A stretch of 64,000 bases of DNA from Xestospongia muta (lineage: Eukaryota; Porifera; Demospongiae; Haplosclerida; Petrosiidae). The DNA is taken from contig OY848922.1 in assembly GCA_963693285.1 (NCBI GenBank), positions 2,964,923 through 3,028,922 of the forward strand. Reading direction: 5' to 3'. This document shows, one piece after another, positions 9,675 through 21,917 of this stretch. The translations under genes were made by a program, and so were the position numbers. The stretch's first letter is position 1. The number at the start of each line of letters is the position of its first letter. The notes under the pieces were generated by a model. The model did no database searches, was not told the origin of the DNA, and saw nothing but the letters and a program-made list of their open reading frames with translations.

Positions 9675-12600
9675 TTAGGTCACAGTTTGAGCGATAGACT
9701 TTTGTCTGTTACTTGGTTTAATGTCAGTTGATCGCTCCCATAATTTCTAAATAAACGAAGCAAACTAAAAAAGATAGCAGAGTCTATTATTATTACCTCA
9801 TCTGTTTCCACATTATCGAAATTATGAAAGACTCCCATTATATTGGGATCTGGTTGGAATTGATCACCACTGTATTGTCTGGAGGGAGAGGGAGAGAGAA
9901 AGAGAGAGTAGTTTTCATATACCTAACATTACTCTTACTTGGTTTGGGCAAATCGTATGTGGTCTACAGATTTGAACTGTTTCCATCTTTTGCCAAAGTT
10001 GATGCTGACACCATCTTCAAGTTTACTGGGCTGTTCCTCAAGGAATGTCAAATCTTGCAAGTACAGCCCGCTACATAAAATTAGTAGTTATAAACTAGTT
10101 TATTAGTACATGTATCTCACATGTAAGGAATACAGGGTGGTTTGGTTTGAGCAAAAGCTTGCCGATAGTTCTTGAAAGATCCTCGAGAATCGATAAGTGC
10201 TCTGGGTTCCTCTAAACCCTATACCACATATACAGTTTAATGAAGGTATACATTAATATAGTGTGTTACCTTTAATATTCTCTCAGACCAGTCTAGACGT
10301 GATACAGGAGCACTTTCAATGGCTGACAGAAGTGCCAAATAAGCATTAAAATTATTATACTCTCTCAATGCCTATAAAATAAATAAACTAATAGAACAGA
10401 TAAATGAAATATACATACCTTCATAACACTGATAAAGTAAAGCATCAACCTCTCTCTCTTTTTCCAGTCCAAATCTTTCTCAAGTAATCTGCTTTTAATC
10501 CTAAAATATTATCCATTATAGTACTAAGCAACACATTGTCTTCTACCACCTACCATTGTGAAACATTGTTGAAGTGCATTGTGAAGAGTGTTAACTGAGG
10601 ACACTTCTCTTCATTATGTTCCTTTGCCCAATACAACATCTCCGATACATCAACTTTATAGAAATAATCAGCATCTAAGATTGTTAATTGCTTGGCAACG
10701 TCTGATGGATCAAAGTCAGTTATACTTGCCACAGGGCTAAAGAAAGTGTAAGAACATATTCATGTATGCACTCCATTTTAAAACCACACCTACATCCACA
10801 AATCCATTTGTATTATACTCTGTCTGAATCAGGGTTGTTGTAATCAGTAATTGTAATTGTAATGATTATTAATGATTACAGTATCTCAAGTAATTGTAAT
10901 GTAATTGTAATTACACTAAGTAATTGTAATTAATTAGTAATTCAGTGCATTATAGTTTAATGTGTTAAATATGTCAGCATTTTTTGCTGGACAATAAATA
11001 AAAGCAAGTGTGTAAATGTGAGTTTAACATTCTTTACATATTGTACAATGTGTAATTGTGCATTGTACACTAAGCAGTCACATGACTGACAACACTACAT
11101 GTGATTTGTCACTGAATGTAGCTGTATCAACTGCAGTCACACTGTGTGAAACAAATGACATGGCTACATGCAACAAAGGGAAAGTAATTGTAATTGTAAT
11201 CATTACTTCAAAAAAAATCAGTAATTTAATCATTACTTTTACTATCCAGTGAAAGTAATCAGTAATTATAATCATTACTTTTATCCTGTAATTACAACAA
11301 CCCTGGTCTGAATTGAGAAGAGCCTCTAATTAAAAAAGGGTGTTTTATGGGTGGAATGTAAGGTGAGGTATTTCTTAACATATCATATCCAATTAGGGCT
11401 GAAGTACATTTTAATGTTTTCATTATTTGTTCACGTCATATGCATGTCATGCAAATACACTACGTTTTCTCGTGTTCGTGAAGATGCCAAAGTGAAAGAG
11501 ACTGAGGTTACAAACAAAGGAGGTTGTTGTGAATGTCTATGATTATTTGGAGGAACTCAGTAGGTGTAAACAGACTCAACAATCTCTAAAATGAACCTCT
11601 AACCACAGGACTTTCATGTACCAGTATCGAGAGGCTATGGAAAGAGAAAGTTGACATTGGTGGAACTGCTTCTTTGTTAAAAGGTTTTTTTTTTAGAGCC
11701 TTGGTGGCTTTATAGCTGCCTTAAATTGTAAAAGACAATGTCTGGTTATTATTTTAATGATAATAATTGTTATAATAGAACATCTGTTCATATAATTAGA
11801 ATTGTAATTTTGAATTGCCAAGTGACAGCGACTTACTTCTCAAGGTGAAAATTGTTATCCATTAAATCCTTGAAGGTGCAAATTTGAACTATGATGAAGG
11901 CATGCTATTAAAAATATATGGAGTTTTATAGCTTGCTACTTTCTCATAGCACTAGAGAGCCAAGCTAAAGTGATTGGTGCAAGTCCCATGTGGATAGCAT
12001 GTAAATGGCAAAGTTATTTACATGTCTGGGTAGCTCTTCTCAACTCAGACAGAGTATAGCACACTTTACTTTATTTCACACACATATAATGTATATATAA
12101 ATATCACCCCTTAAATACTAGCAGTTAGACTTACCCAGAGTTCTTACACATTGCAATTGACAAGGGTATAAATTCTGGCATTTTCTGGTTAAGTTTTTCA
12201 ACCAAAGCATTTCGGACAAGTTGACCAAATTTCAAGTTCCCTTCCTTTAACATTGTATGTATCAACTCAATGAGAGCAATCTCTGCATCCTTGATTAAAG
12301 GAGCACTGGAAAGGTGAAATGTCAAAGTTAACAGTTCATGTTTGTGTGTAGGGCTTACTGAAGGTTAGTTAAAACCCGAACTAGGAGGCTTGTAGTTGCT
12401 TGCCACACTTGTTGGTTGGCTTCCTTATAGAAATGATGCAATCTGTAGAGCAGTTTTGTGATGAGTTCATCAGGAGTTATAAATGTGTAGTAAGTGGATA
12501 AGAAAGCTTCTGTATACTGTTTGACTGTGAATAAAGAAAAACAAGTACACAATAATGCCTGCTATTGTAGTAGCCTCATCAGTACTTATCACAGTGACCT

Positions 12601-15408
12601 AGAACAGTACTTATCACAGTGACCTAGAACAGTACTTATCACAGTGACCTAGGACAGTACTTATCACAGTGACCTAGAACAGTACTTATCACAGTGACTT
12701 AAAACAGTACTTATCACAGTGACCTAGAACAGTACTTATCACAGTGACCTAGGACAGTACTTATCACAGTGACCTAGAACAGTACTTATCACAGTGACCT
12801 AGGACAGTACTTATCACAGTGACCTAGAACAGTACTTATCACAGTGACTTAAAACAGTACTTATCACAGTGACTTAAAACAGTACTTATCACAGTGACCT
12901 AGAACAGTACTTATCACAGTGACCTAGGACAGTACTTATCACAGTGACCTAGAACAGTACTTATCACAGTGACCTAGGACAGTACTTATCACAGTGACCT
13001 AGAACAGTACTTATCACAGTGACTTAAAACAGTACTTATCACAGTGACCTAGAACAGTACTTATCACAGTGACCTAGGACAGTACTTATCACAGTGACCT
13101 AGAACAGTACTTATCACAGTGACTTAAAACAGTACTTATCACAGTGACCTAGAACAGTACTTATCACAGTGACCTAGGACAGTACTTATCACAGTGACCT
13201 AGAACAGTACTTATCACAGTGACCTAGGACAGTACTTATCACAGTGACCTAGAACAGTACTTATCACAGTGACTTAAAACAGTACTTATCACAGTGACTT
13301 AAAACAGTACTTATCACAGTGACCTAGAACAGTACTTATCACAGTGACCTAGGACAGTACTTATCACAGTGACCTAGAACAGTACTTATCACAGTGACCT
13401 AGGACAGTACTTATCACAGTGACCTAGAACAGTACTTATCACAGTGACCTAGGACAGTACTTATCACAGTGACTTAAAACAGTACTTATCACAGTGACTT
13501 AAAACAGTACTTATCACAGTGACTTAAAACAGTACTTATCACAGTGACCTAGGACAGTACTTATCACAGTGACCTAGAACAGTACTTATCACAGTGACTT
13601 AAAACAGTACTTATCACAGTGACCTAGAACAGTACTTATCACAGTGACCTAGGACAGTACTTATCACAGTGACCTAGAACAGTACTTATCACAGTGACCT
13701 AGAACAGTACTTATCACAGTGACTTAAAACAGTACTTATCACAGTGACCTAGAACAGTACTTATCACAGTGACTTAAAACAGTACTTATCACAGTGACCT
13801 AGGACAGTACTTATCACAGTGACCTAGAACAGTACTTATCACAGTGACCTAGGACAGGTACCATTAGCAAACTCTAGATTAGAGAACTTACTACAGTGCC
13901 CTAGAATAGCTACCATCACTGATCTCTAGACTAATTAGTACTTTCCAAAGTGACCTAGGATTAGTAAGCTCTAGCTGACTAGTAAACATCAGTACTCAAC
14001 CATCATGTAGTGACTTACTTACCAGAGACATTAGTTGATCCAGCATATGCTATTAAAGCATCAATAGGTCCTCCATTTAAAGTAAACGATCCGTCATCTT
14101 GATCAAACTTCAAATATGGAGATACCTCATCAACTTCAAGGTAGTTGACCTTTTCATCCAATTCATCACTATTAAAGAAAGACCAGTACTTTATAGTACA
14201 AACTAATAAATAAATCTTACGAGGAAAGTTCATCTTGACTTCCTGTAGTGCTACTTTTATAAAGACTATGACGAGGAGACCCCTATCATAAACACATTTA
14301 AATTAAAAACTCTTAGACTTCCCCTTGATGAACTTACATTAACAATTTGACTGTTAGTTCCAGTAGGTTGCTCAGGCTAAACAAAGTTATATAATAATAC
14401 ATTACAACAATACATATAGTATACCCTTTTTCTGCGCTTCTTTGGTGGCAAAGGAGGTGGAGCAGGAAGATTTAATGACGGTATATGACTATCATCAAAG
14501 GTATAATCCTTCATTTGAATCAATTGATTATAGAGTAATACTAGAGAAAGGGTATTAAGGGTTAAATTCTAAATATAACTCTTACCAGTCCTCTTCTTTG
14601 GGGGAATGGGCGGAGCTTCTCCATTACTTGTATCAGCACGTTGAATAGTTTTGTTGTATTTGTCGAGTAATTGTAAAAGGTTGGGTTGAGCAAGAGCAGA
14701 AGCCGGGGGAAAACCCTAAAAATAAAGATAATAAATAACATAACATAAATTTTCATACTCTGAAAATTTGCTAATAAAATTTAAGCATTTAACATACCAA
14801 ATTTATAAGATTATATTTATCAGATTAAATAACACTACATCTCAATATTTAATAACACCAGGTGGCAGTGCCTGCAATTCATTACATCTCTTAATATCTA
14901 ATAATGCCAGGTGGTAATGTCTGCCATTTGGCAAGTCTTTGTAAGTGCTTATATTCACGATATAAAATGTAGTACATGTATATTGAACAATACATGTACA
15001 TTTAGGGGGAACTGATCTACATACCACATATACATATCACGTACATGTGCATGACATGTACTTTATAATAAATGATAACTGTGATAAGCCTACTTACTGA
15101 GTCCATTCCACCAAAATTATCTGTTCGTGGTGGTTTGCTTGGAGGGGGTGTACCTACAGCACCCTCTAACATCGTTCGTAGACCTATGGAATCCACTCTT
15201 AAAGGAGGAGGTGGAGCATTAAGATGTCGATTAGTTGAAGTTAAAGTATGAGCAATATGAGGTGTGGTATATGTCCCTGCTAATGAAACTGATCGAGAAC
15301 TTTTCTTTATTGGCAAAGGAGGAGGTACATCATCGTAGTTACTTTTACGAGTATAAGATGCTCTCTAAATAGAATATGGTAAAAAACATGTAAAACAATA
15401 TATATGTG

Positions 15409-15470
<62 letters not shown>

Positions 15471-17370
15471 AACCACTGGAATTGGAGGAGTTAATTCTGT
15501 AGCCGGCAATGATGCCCTAGTAAACAAGACACAATGACACACACTAAAGAAAGCATTTGACTTACGAATGTTGATGAAAAACATGAGTTGGAGATGTATG
15601 AGGAGAAAGAGAGCTCCTCATTTGAGCCAGCTGTTTTCTTTTTTTGATTGGAATGGGTGGGGGCTTTTCATTTTGACCATTCATTTCTCCATTGATAACA
15701 GGCAAATGGAATGTTTGATCTATTGGATATTAAATACTGTAATAACTGTTTTAATAACTACTCATTAGTCTAACAATAAGTACAATAGTAGCATAGTGTC
15801 AATAATTTAAACTACTGATAAAGTAACTCAGGTCACTTACCTTGGCCTGGAGAAGAGTGTTTACGACGAGGGACAGCAGGAATGAATCCATTCTCAGCAG
15901 TGTTGTGAAAAGGAGGTGGGGTGGTGTATCTGGCATCCTGAGGAGAATAAAGAATCCAGGATAGCTACCATTAGTAGGCTCTAGACTAGTAAATACCAGT
16001 ACTTACCACAGTAATACTACTAATTAATTTTTATTATAGTAATGTAGACAGTTAAGGAGCAAAGCACTTTAAAATTTTTAAGGACTTCTTTAATTTTAAT
16101 ATACTCTGTTCACATCGACAATGAAGACTAACTCATTGTTACAACTCTGGCTAGGAATGAGCTTGAGAGAAATGATTTCCACCATTCAAAACACCTTCCA
16201 ACTCTGCAAATTATATCAATAAACTGGAGCACTAGCAATTTAGAATAGTCACAAACTAGAAATCCCATATACAGTGAATGGTGTTCTTTGTATTCCACCA
16301 TGACCTGACAGCAAATAAATTTACATATCATTAACAAAAGCTCATGCAAGCGTGCTTCAGTTTCAGCAGAAAAGCTCAGAAACTGTTGAAAATACTTTTA
16401 ATAACAAAAGCATATAGACTAAGAAGAGATAGCAACAAAGAACCATGAAAAGCTTCAGTATGACTCACAAAAAACATTGCAACTATGAAACCGTGACCAA
16501 GCTAGGTTGATGACGTTGAAATAAATGAAATTCCACTATACTGCAATCATTCTCAATGTGAACAGAATATCACAAACACAGTCATTTTCTATATACCAAT
16601 ACATTATAATTATTTAATTTATAATTCAAGTGTCCAATATGTTGTAAAACATTGTTATTGTTGTGTTGTTATTTGATGAATGCAAGTCATTTAAAGTATT
16701 TAAAAGATAACTGACAACTTTCTGGATGAAATATTTTCCCAGCTAGTTTACATTGCTACATCTCCCTTGCGTGGTTACAAAAATTGATAATTGAAGCATA
16801 GACACTGACACGCTTCAAGATTATATAATTATTATAAAGGCTTTAAAGTGGTTAAAAAATAATACTTTACTAGTGGTTAAGGACAAACAGAAACACCAAA
16901 ACTGTACAGTTAAGTACTTGAAGCACATCAAAGCACTTGACAAAAACTGATTATGTGAACTAATACTTAACCCCTTGAGTGCTTGGTCCCACCCTGTATG
17001 TAGATATGTTCATAAATAAACTTACCTCGTGTCTTTCTATGCTGTCAGATCTTCTATTGTTAGTAACATCAGAGTCACTGGAGTCAGAATTTAATGAGTC
17101 TCGACTAACATTCAACCGAGGCTTAAGGCTTTTTGCTCGTGTGGGTACTCCAGGAGTAGAGAGTAAGAGAGCATGGTTGTTCTCTGGCATTGGCAGGGTA
17201 GCTGATCCATTTTCAATTCTATTAAGTAGTGCATCATTGACAGATGATCTAATAACACATTGCGTAAACTGAGTGGACTGTTTGACTTACCTTCTTAATC
17301 TATTGGGGACATTGAGTGATTGAGATGATGATGGAATGACACTTTCTGCAACAAATCTTACTACATTCTA

Positions 17371-17405
<35 letters not shown>

Positions 17406-18835
17406 TGAGTGTGTGTGTGTGTGTTTGAGAGAGAGAGAGAGAATGTGATAGTGACAAAACATTCTGAAACAAGCTCACATTTAAAGCATCTTTAAATCGC
17501 GTTACACAGTAAAAGATGTATTCTCTGTTCATACTGTATCGAGGATCACGACTAGCAAAGTCAGCCCATTTCACAAGTAGAGCAATATTTGCATACATTT
17601 CATGCACGTGAGTTTTTAAACTGTGAATTAATTGAAAAATACAGAGATTTGTATAATAAAGTATGAGAGATGGTGACAGAAAAAAGGATAAAGGCAAGAG
17701 CCAATTTGTGAAACAATGGACTCCTAATGAAGGCATGCTAGATAACAGGCAGTTTACCTAGAGTTAGTTTCAAAGACATCTTTAGTAAGACACTGCTGTG
17801 TTGTTGAGACAACACAGTCTAGTTGCTGTAATAGTTGTGTAATTATAACGCTATAATTTGGTTCTTTTTTAAGATCATCCTCACCAGGAATCTTATCAAG
17901 AGAATCTAGAAGAGAAGGATGATAGAAGTGAAGGTGATGTGATATGGAGATGAGCAATAAAAGTGGAGTGGAGTGTGACAGAAGTGATGGTAATGTACGA
18001 TGTTATATAGAAATGAGGGAAGGAAGTGAAGGTGATGTACGATAAAAGTGAAGGTGATGTGTGATATGATATGGAGATTAGTGATAAAAGTGAAGGTGAT
18101 GTGTGATATGATATGGGGATTAGTGATAAAAGTGAAGGTGATGTGTGATATGATATGGGGATTAGTGATAAAAGTGAAGGTGATGTGTGATATGATATGG
18201 GGATTAGTGATAAAAGTGAAGGTGATGTGTGATATGATATGGGGATTAGTGATAAAAGTGAAGGTGATGTGTGATATGATATGGGGATTAGTGATAAAAG
18301 TGAAGGTGATGTGTGATATGATATGGAGATTAGTGATAAAAGTGAAGGTGATGTATGATAAAAGTGAAGGTGATGTGTAATAAGATATGGAGATGAACTA
18401 TAGAATTGACAATGGTGTGTAACAGAAGTGAACACAATGCATAATAGAATTATAAATGATTGCAGTGATGTTGATCTTACTGGTAATCGTCTCTAACTGA
18501 TGCATAATATTGGTTTGATGAAGAGCCAACTTCTTGTACAGACCTTCGCTAGGCTAAAGAGAAGAGGAAAATAATGAACAGTGTATCTACAATAAGATGA
18601 CTCCATATCAATACAATATACTTCATGTAACATAGTACAAAGAACTTTGTTGTATTAGTGAGCAAGCAGGTAGGTAAAATATATGATATTAGTATCTAGT
18701 GATGCAGAACAACAAGACAAGACACAGACAGAAGGAGTCCTAACCACCATACTTACATTGACAGCAATTGGACCGGACACATCCACTGTCTGTTGCTGTT
18801 TTGCTAGTTCTTTTTCTTTTTTCTTTGTCTTTTCC
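9675..18835 (-). CDS. RAPGEF1: Rap guanine nucleotide exchange factor 1 (C3G), 5' end unresolved
   Basis: About 24 exons on the minus strand are readable from 18757-18835 down to 9675-9746. In order: a helical N-terminal part (ALLVKWADFASRDPR, the C3G N-terminal domain), Ser-rich linkers, and a proline-rich middle with several SH3-binding PPxxPxKK motifs (PPPIPIKKRK, PPPLPIKK, PPIPPKKR, PPPLPPKKRRK), the CRK-binding signature. Then come the RasGEF N domain (FLSTYYTFITPDELITKLLY) and the catalytic CDC25 domain (VAKQLTILDADYFYKVDV, WAKEHNEEKCPQLTLFTMHFNNV, YNNFNAYLALLSAIESAPVSRL, PPCIPYIGLYLQDLTFLEE, INFGKRWKQF). The tail LWERSTDIKPSNRQ matches the C3G C-terminus after a 50-bp intron. The enzyme loads Rap1 and related GTPases downstream of CRK. 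A possible earlier exon at 21444-21530 ends in phase with the 18835 exon, but no start codon was established. Confidence 0.9.
10818..12054. mobile_element. TA-flanked (Tc1/mariner-like) transposon remnant, interrupted by a hAT MITE
   Basis: Once the inner hAT element and one copy of its target duplication are removed, the left end reads CTCTGTCTGAATTGAGAAGA and the right end, reverse-complemented, CTCTGTCTGAGTTGAGAAGA. The terminal inverted repeats are ~24 bp with one mismatch. TA dinucleotides flank both ends (10816-10817 and 12055-12056), as expected for a Tc1/mariner-type insertion. The element is ~750 bp without the insert. Between 11480 and 11660 the + strand hints at decayed coding (VVVNVYDYLEEL), possibly the N-terminal helix-turn-helix of a transposase, but it is broken by stops. 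It lies inside a C3G intron. Confidence 0.65.
10830..11305. mobile_element. hAT-type MITE with 8-bp target duplication
   Basis: The 476-bp element starts CAGGGTTGTTGTAAT and ends with the exact reverse complement of those 15 bases. It is flanked on both sides by the same 8 bp, GTCTGAAT (10822-10829 and 11306-11313). The CAGGG start and 8-bp duplication are hAT superfamily hallmarks. Subterminal regions are packed with direct and inverted TAATTGTAAT-type repeats, typical transposase-binding arrays. No coding capacity is visible, so it would be non-autonomous. Confidence 0.85.
12580..13854. repeat. 25-bp minisatellite, 51 tandem units
   Basis: Fifty-one head-to-tail units of 25 bp begin CAGTACTTATCACAGTGAC and differ only at the end: type A CTAGAA, type B CTAGGA, type C TTAAAA. 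I count no indels, since 51 x 25 gives the exact length. Each unit carries CTTATCA, whose reverse complement TGATAAG fits the GATA-factor site WGATAR. Units 2-17 and 19-34 have the same A/B/C order, a 16-unit block duplicated at a 17-unit (425-bp) period. The array lies in a C3G intron between exons 12359-12516 and 14023-14168. Confidence 0.97.
13855..14010. repeat. Degenerate flank of the 25-bp minisatellite
   Basis: This stretch holds diverged relatives of the repeat unit (ACTTACTACAGTGCCCTAGA, TACTTTCCAAAGTGACCTAG) mixed with CTCTAGACTA and TAGCTACCAT blocks. A similar mix occurs at 15958-16012 in another intron of the same gene. Confidence 0.6.
15412..15468. repeat. (GA)n microsatellite abutting a C3G splice donor
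   Basis: A pure GA array of ~55 bp, read as CT on the coding strand, starts immediately after the exon that ends near 15470. Frame continuity suggests that the donor lies within GTTGGTCTCT. Confidence 0.9.
16104..16567. mobile_element. TA-flanked MITE in a C3G intron
   Basis: The left end CTCTGTTCACATCGACAATG and the right end, reverse-complemented (TTCTGTTCACATTGAGAATG), form imperfect ~20-bp terminal inverted repeats, 17 of 20 matching. TA flanks both ends (16102-16103 and 16568-16569). The 464-bp interior shows no long ORF. The CTCTGT start is shared with the remnant at 10818, suggesting the same transposase type. Confidence 0.6.
17371..17442. repeat. Compound (GT)n/(GA)n microsatellite
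   Basis: GT repeats with GAGT interruptions pass into a short GA tract, inside the C3G intron between exons 17291-17345 and 17479-17620. Confidence 0.9.
18041..18400. repeat. 42-bp minisatellite, seven units plus partial copies
   Basis: Units start GATAAAAGTGAAGGTGATGT and are exactly 42 bp long (starts at 18041, 18083, 18125, 18167, 18209, 18251 and 18293), followed by degenerate partial copies. Units 2-6 have GGGGATT, while units 1 and 7 have GGAGATT. Because 42 is a multiple of three, both strands stay open as repetitive ORFs, but the array lies in a C3G intron (17906-18480). Confidence 0.95.
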
Positions 18836-18961
18836 CTTTAAAAAGAAACAGCATGTGATACATAATGAATGGAAAGATATCTCATTCTACTGACTTTTTG
18901 GATGTGAAGAGTTCTTTAATAATACATAGATGAAAGAAAAATAGATATAACAGAAATCCAT

Positions 18962-18996
<35 letters not shown>

Positions 18997-21917
18997 TATG
19001 TTTGTAACAATTCTAACAATGTCAGTATATTTTGATATTAGTTGACACAACTATATAGTAATATCAGTTAACAATGTTAGTATATTTTGATATTAGTTGA
19101 CACAACTATATAGTAATATCAGTTAACAATGTCAGTATATTTTGATATTAGTTGACACAACCATATAGTAATATCAGTTAACAGTGTTAGTATATTTTGA
19201 TATTAGATGACACAACTATATGGTAACAATATCAGACAAGTAGTAACAAATATAATCACATTATCAATATCTTCATAATATATCGAATTATCTTGTTCAG
19301 GAATGACTCCTAACTTCTATTTGATTACTTTAACTATTGATCATTTAACTACCCATTGATCCATTTAGCTAACTATTGATCCATTTTTCTATCCATTGAT
19401 CCATTTAACTATCCACTCATTCATTAAACTATCCATTGATCCATTTAACTATCCATCCATTCATTTTTCAATACTCTACTATCAGTCAATTAGTACACAA
19501 TATACGACATGTTAATTGATAAGAACACGAAAACAATGAGACTAATTCAATACAATAGTAACAATATGGCTGTACAGGAAGGGAGTGCATACACTGAAGC
19601 CAATTGTTAAAAACAGGATTGCAGCTATGAATATTATTAAGAGAATAAAAGGAATGTGAACCATATACTTCTATGATTCTCTTGAGAACACAAGCAAATA
19701 CCAGAGAAGCAACACATGTTGCCCATAGCAACACAACAACACAGTTTTAGTACTTTATAATAGTAAACATGACCATATCTCATTCATAGCCGTATATTGT
19801 ACATATTACATATATTAACATAATTATATAATTAACATACATACCAGTAGTTACATAATCGTTTGACTGACTTGCGATGTTATGTCTATTGTATGCTCTC
19901 CAAATATGGACAACAGAATGCAATAAAATGCATAGGAACAAATACAGTAGGCAGATGGGTGTTGGTTCCACACCACAATTGATACCTGATCTCCTCTATC
20001 AAAAGTTGTAGGTACAACACACACGTAGGACAGTTGGATAAAGTAACTCAGTATGGAATACTACACAATACATTTAGATATCATGTTCCGAGGAAGTTAT
20101 CTCACCATCGTCAAATTGATTAAGTAATATTTAAAGTATGAACAGGTAGGTGGCGAATGAAATGCCTGAATAAACTCATTGAATGTATAGACAAACAATG
20201 GACAGATACAGGAATTGCCCGAGAGGCATAAGTAAATTGATTTTAACTGAATAATTACAATCAAATAAACTGACATCAACTCAAGTATAGTGGACACACC
20301 CCTCAGTGAAGCTCTAAAAGGCACAGTTGTGTAAGTATTGATATCAGTAAAAACAAAATTGTGCTTATTTAATAAATAACCATACATAATTCAATAACAT
20401 GTTGTCAATAATAGCTAATTACATGTTCCTTGTATGTCCTTGAATTAATATATACGTCAAAATACAATGAAATCAAGTCTTAAAAAGTCATAAACAACAC
20501 CAACATCCAGTCATCAATGTATGTATACATTATCAATACATGTGTACATTACTGCTAATGAGGTGATGTAATACTAGCTACCACGTAATTTAGTGGGAAA
20601 TGCTAACATAAATTTCAAGTAAACATAATGTTTGTCATGACTACAAGCAATTAACAAAAGCAACTACAAAAACAATCCCCACAGACATCAATAAATAACA
20701 CAATCATTAAACTAAACGTTTATTGAAAATTGCCATGGTTACTATCTCTAAAGGGAAATGACTCTGTTGTGTTGGGTAAAGTCCATGGATATTGTTGCCA
20801 AGTTGGGCAGCCTTATCAAATAGTCTTAGAGTCAAAGCATTAATATCAAGACAAATAGACATACACACATACTCTTATCTATGCTTGTGTGTGTGTGTGT
20901 AAGTCAACTCATTGAATGATGGATCACTAGTTTCACACATCTCATTATGTGATCAACTAGCAAAACAGATTATAACAAGCAAGTCCAAGACAAAAGAAAA
21001 CATGACCACCTCAATGCTTCATCAGACTGGTATTTATTTAAGCTCTGCATTCTCCCCTAAATGCTGACATGGTACAAACCCCTTGTCACAACACAAACCA
21101 CTAACACTATATTTATCATCTAGCCACACCTACTAGGGTAATCCAACTGAGTACCAAGCACGAGATAGTCAGGAAAACACAAGGAGATACATAGGTGTTT
21201 GTGTATAGAGAGACCCATGTATAGATGACATTTGGCATATACTAGTAATCACAATCACGTATGGAAAATAATGTTTCACATATCCAGTCACTGTATAATA
21301 AAATTCATGAGTGATTTATTGATAAATTAGTATTCACATTACATAACAAACAGATCCGCAAGTGATAACAACACATACAACGACTCATTGACTACTGTAT
21401 CAATAAAGACTCCCATGAGACTATCATTTACTATAATACTTACTGGTAGACATCTTTCTTGTGGCTTGATGGAGGAGGGAGAAGTGAAGAGTAATGGTGC
21501 TTGAAAAGTAAACTGGTACTTGATAGGTGATAAGACCCTTGAGAATAAGAGGGCAAAATGACTCACGAAATATCTCCATCAAGCTTACTAAGTTATAAGA
21601 CAGTTTTTTCCTTTATCTGCTACTTATAACACTCGACACACAACACATTAAAAACAAACCAGTGGCACTTTACGACAGACTAAAGTGGCCAGGAAATATA
21701 GTAGGCACAAATACTTTTCAGCTCCCTGTCTTGACACAATATCACAAGCTTCTGAGGCAGTGTATACACAAGCATATGATATACTATAATAACTCTCTTC
21801 CTTCAGACCACAGTGTCGCAAGGATGCACGGAAGTACAATTGCATTCGGCACCGACTCCGCCCTCCACCCACGTTTACTATTCTTGTAAACAATAACTAA
21901 AAAAATAATATTTAATT
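18836..21917. other. Long region upstream of the recognisable C3G exons
   Basis: I find no confident gene here. It contains a (CA)n tract at 18967-18993, four 55-bp tandem units at 19015-19237, a degenerate ~24-bp ATTGATCCATTTAACTATCC repeat at 19334-19465 and a short (GT)n near 20887. A candidate minus-strand C3G exon (21444-21530) ends SSHKKDVYQ in phase with the 18835 exon. The C3G first exon and promoter are probably within this stretch or next to REV1. Confidence 0.55.
19015..19237. repeat. 55-bp tandem repeat, about four copies
   Basis: Units starting AACAATGTNAGTATATTTTG recur at 19015, 19070, 19125 and 19180. Each contains TATTAGTTGACACAACTATA, and the last copy is diverged. Confidence 0.9.

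Noticed and set aside
12580..13854. CRISPR-like array of direct repeats
   Set aside because: Units are contiguous with no unique spacers, and the setting is an animal intron; it is a minisatellite.
15345..15584. Ser-Leu rich ORF
   Set aside because: Runs through a CT microsatellite and across C3G exon/intron borders.
18048..18435. Repetitive ORFs on both strands at the 42-bp minisatellite
   Set aside because: Open only because 42 is a multiple of three; located in a C3G intron between confirmed exons.
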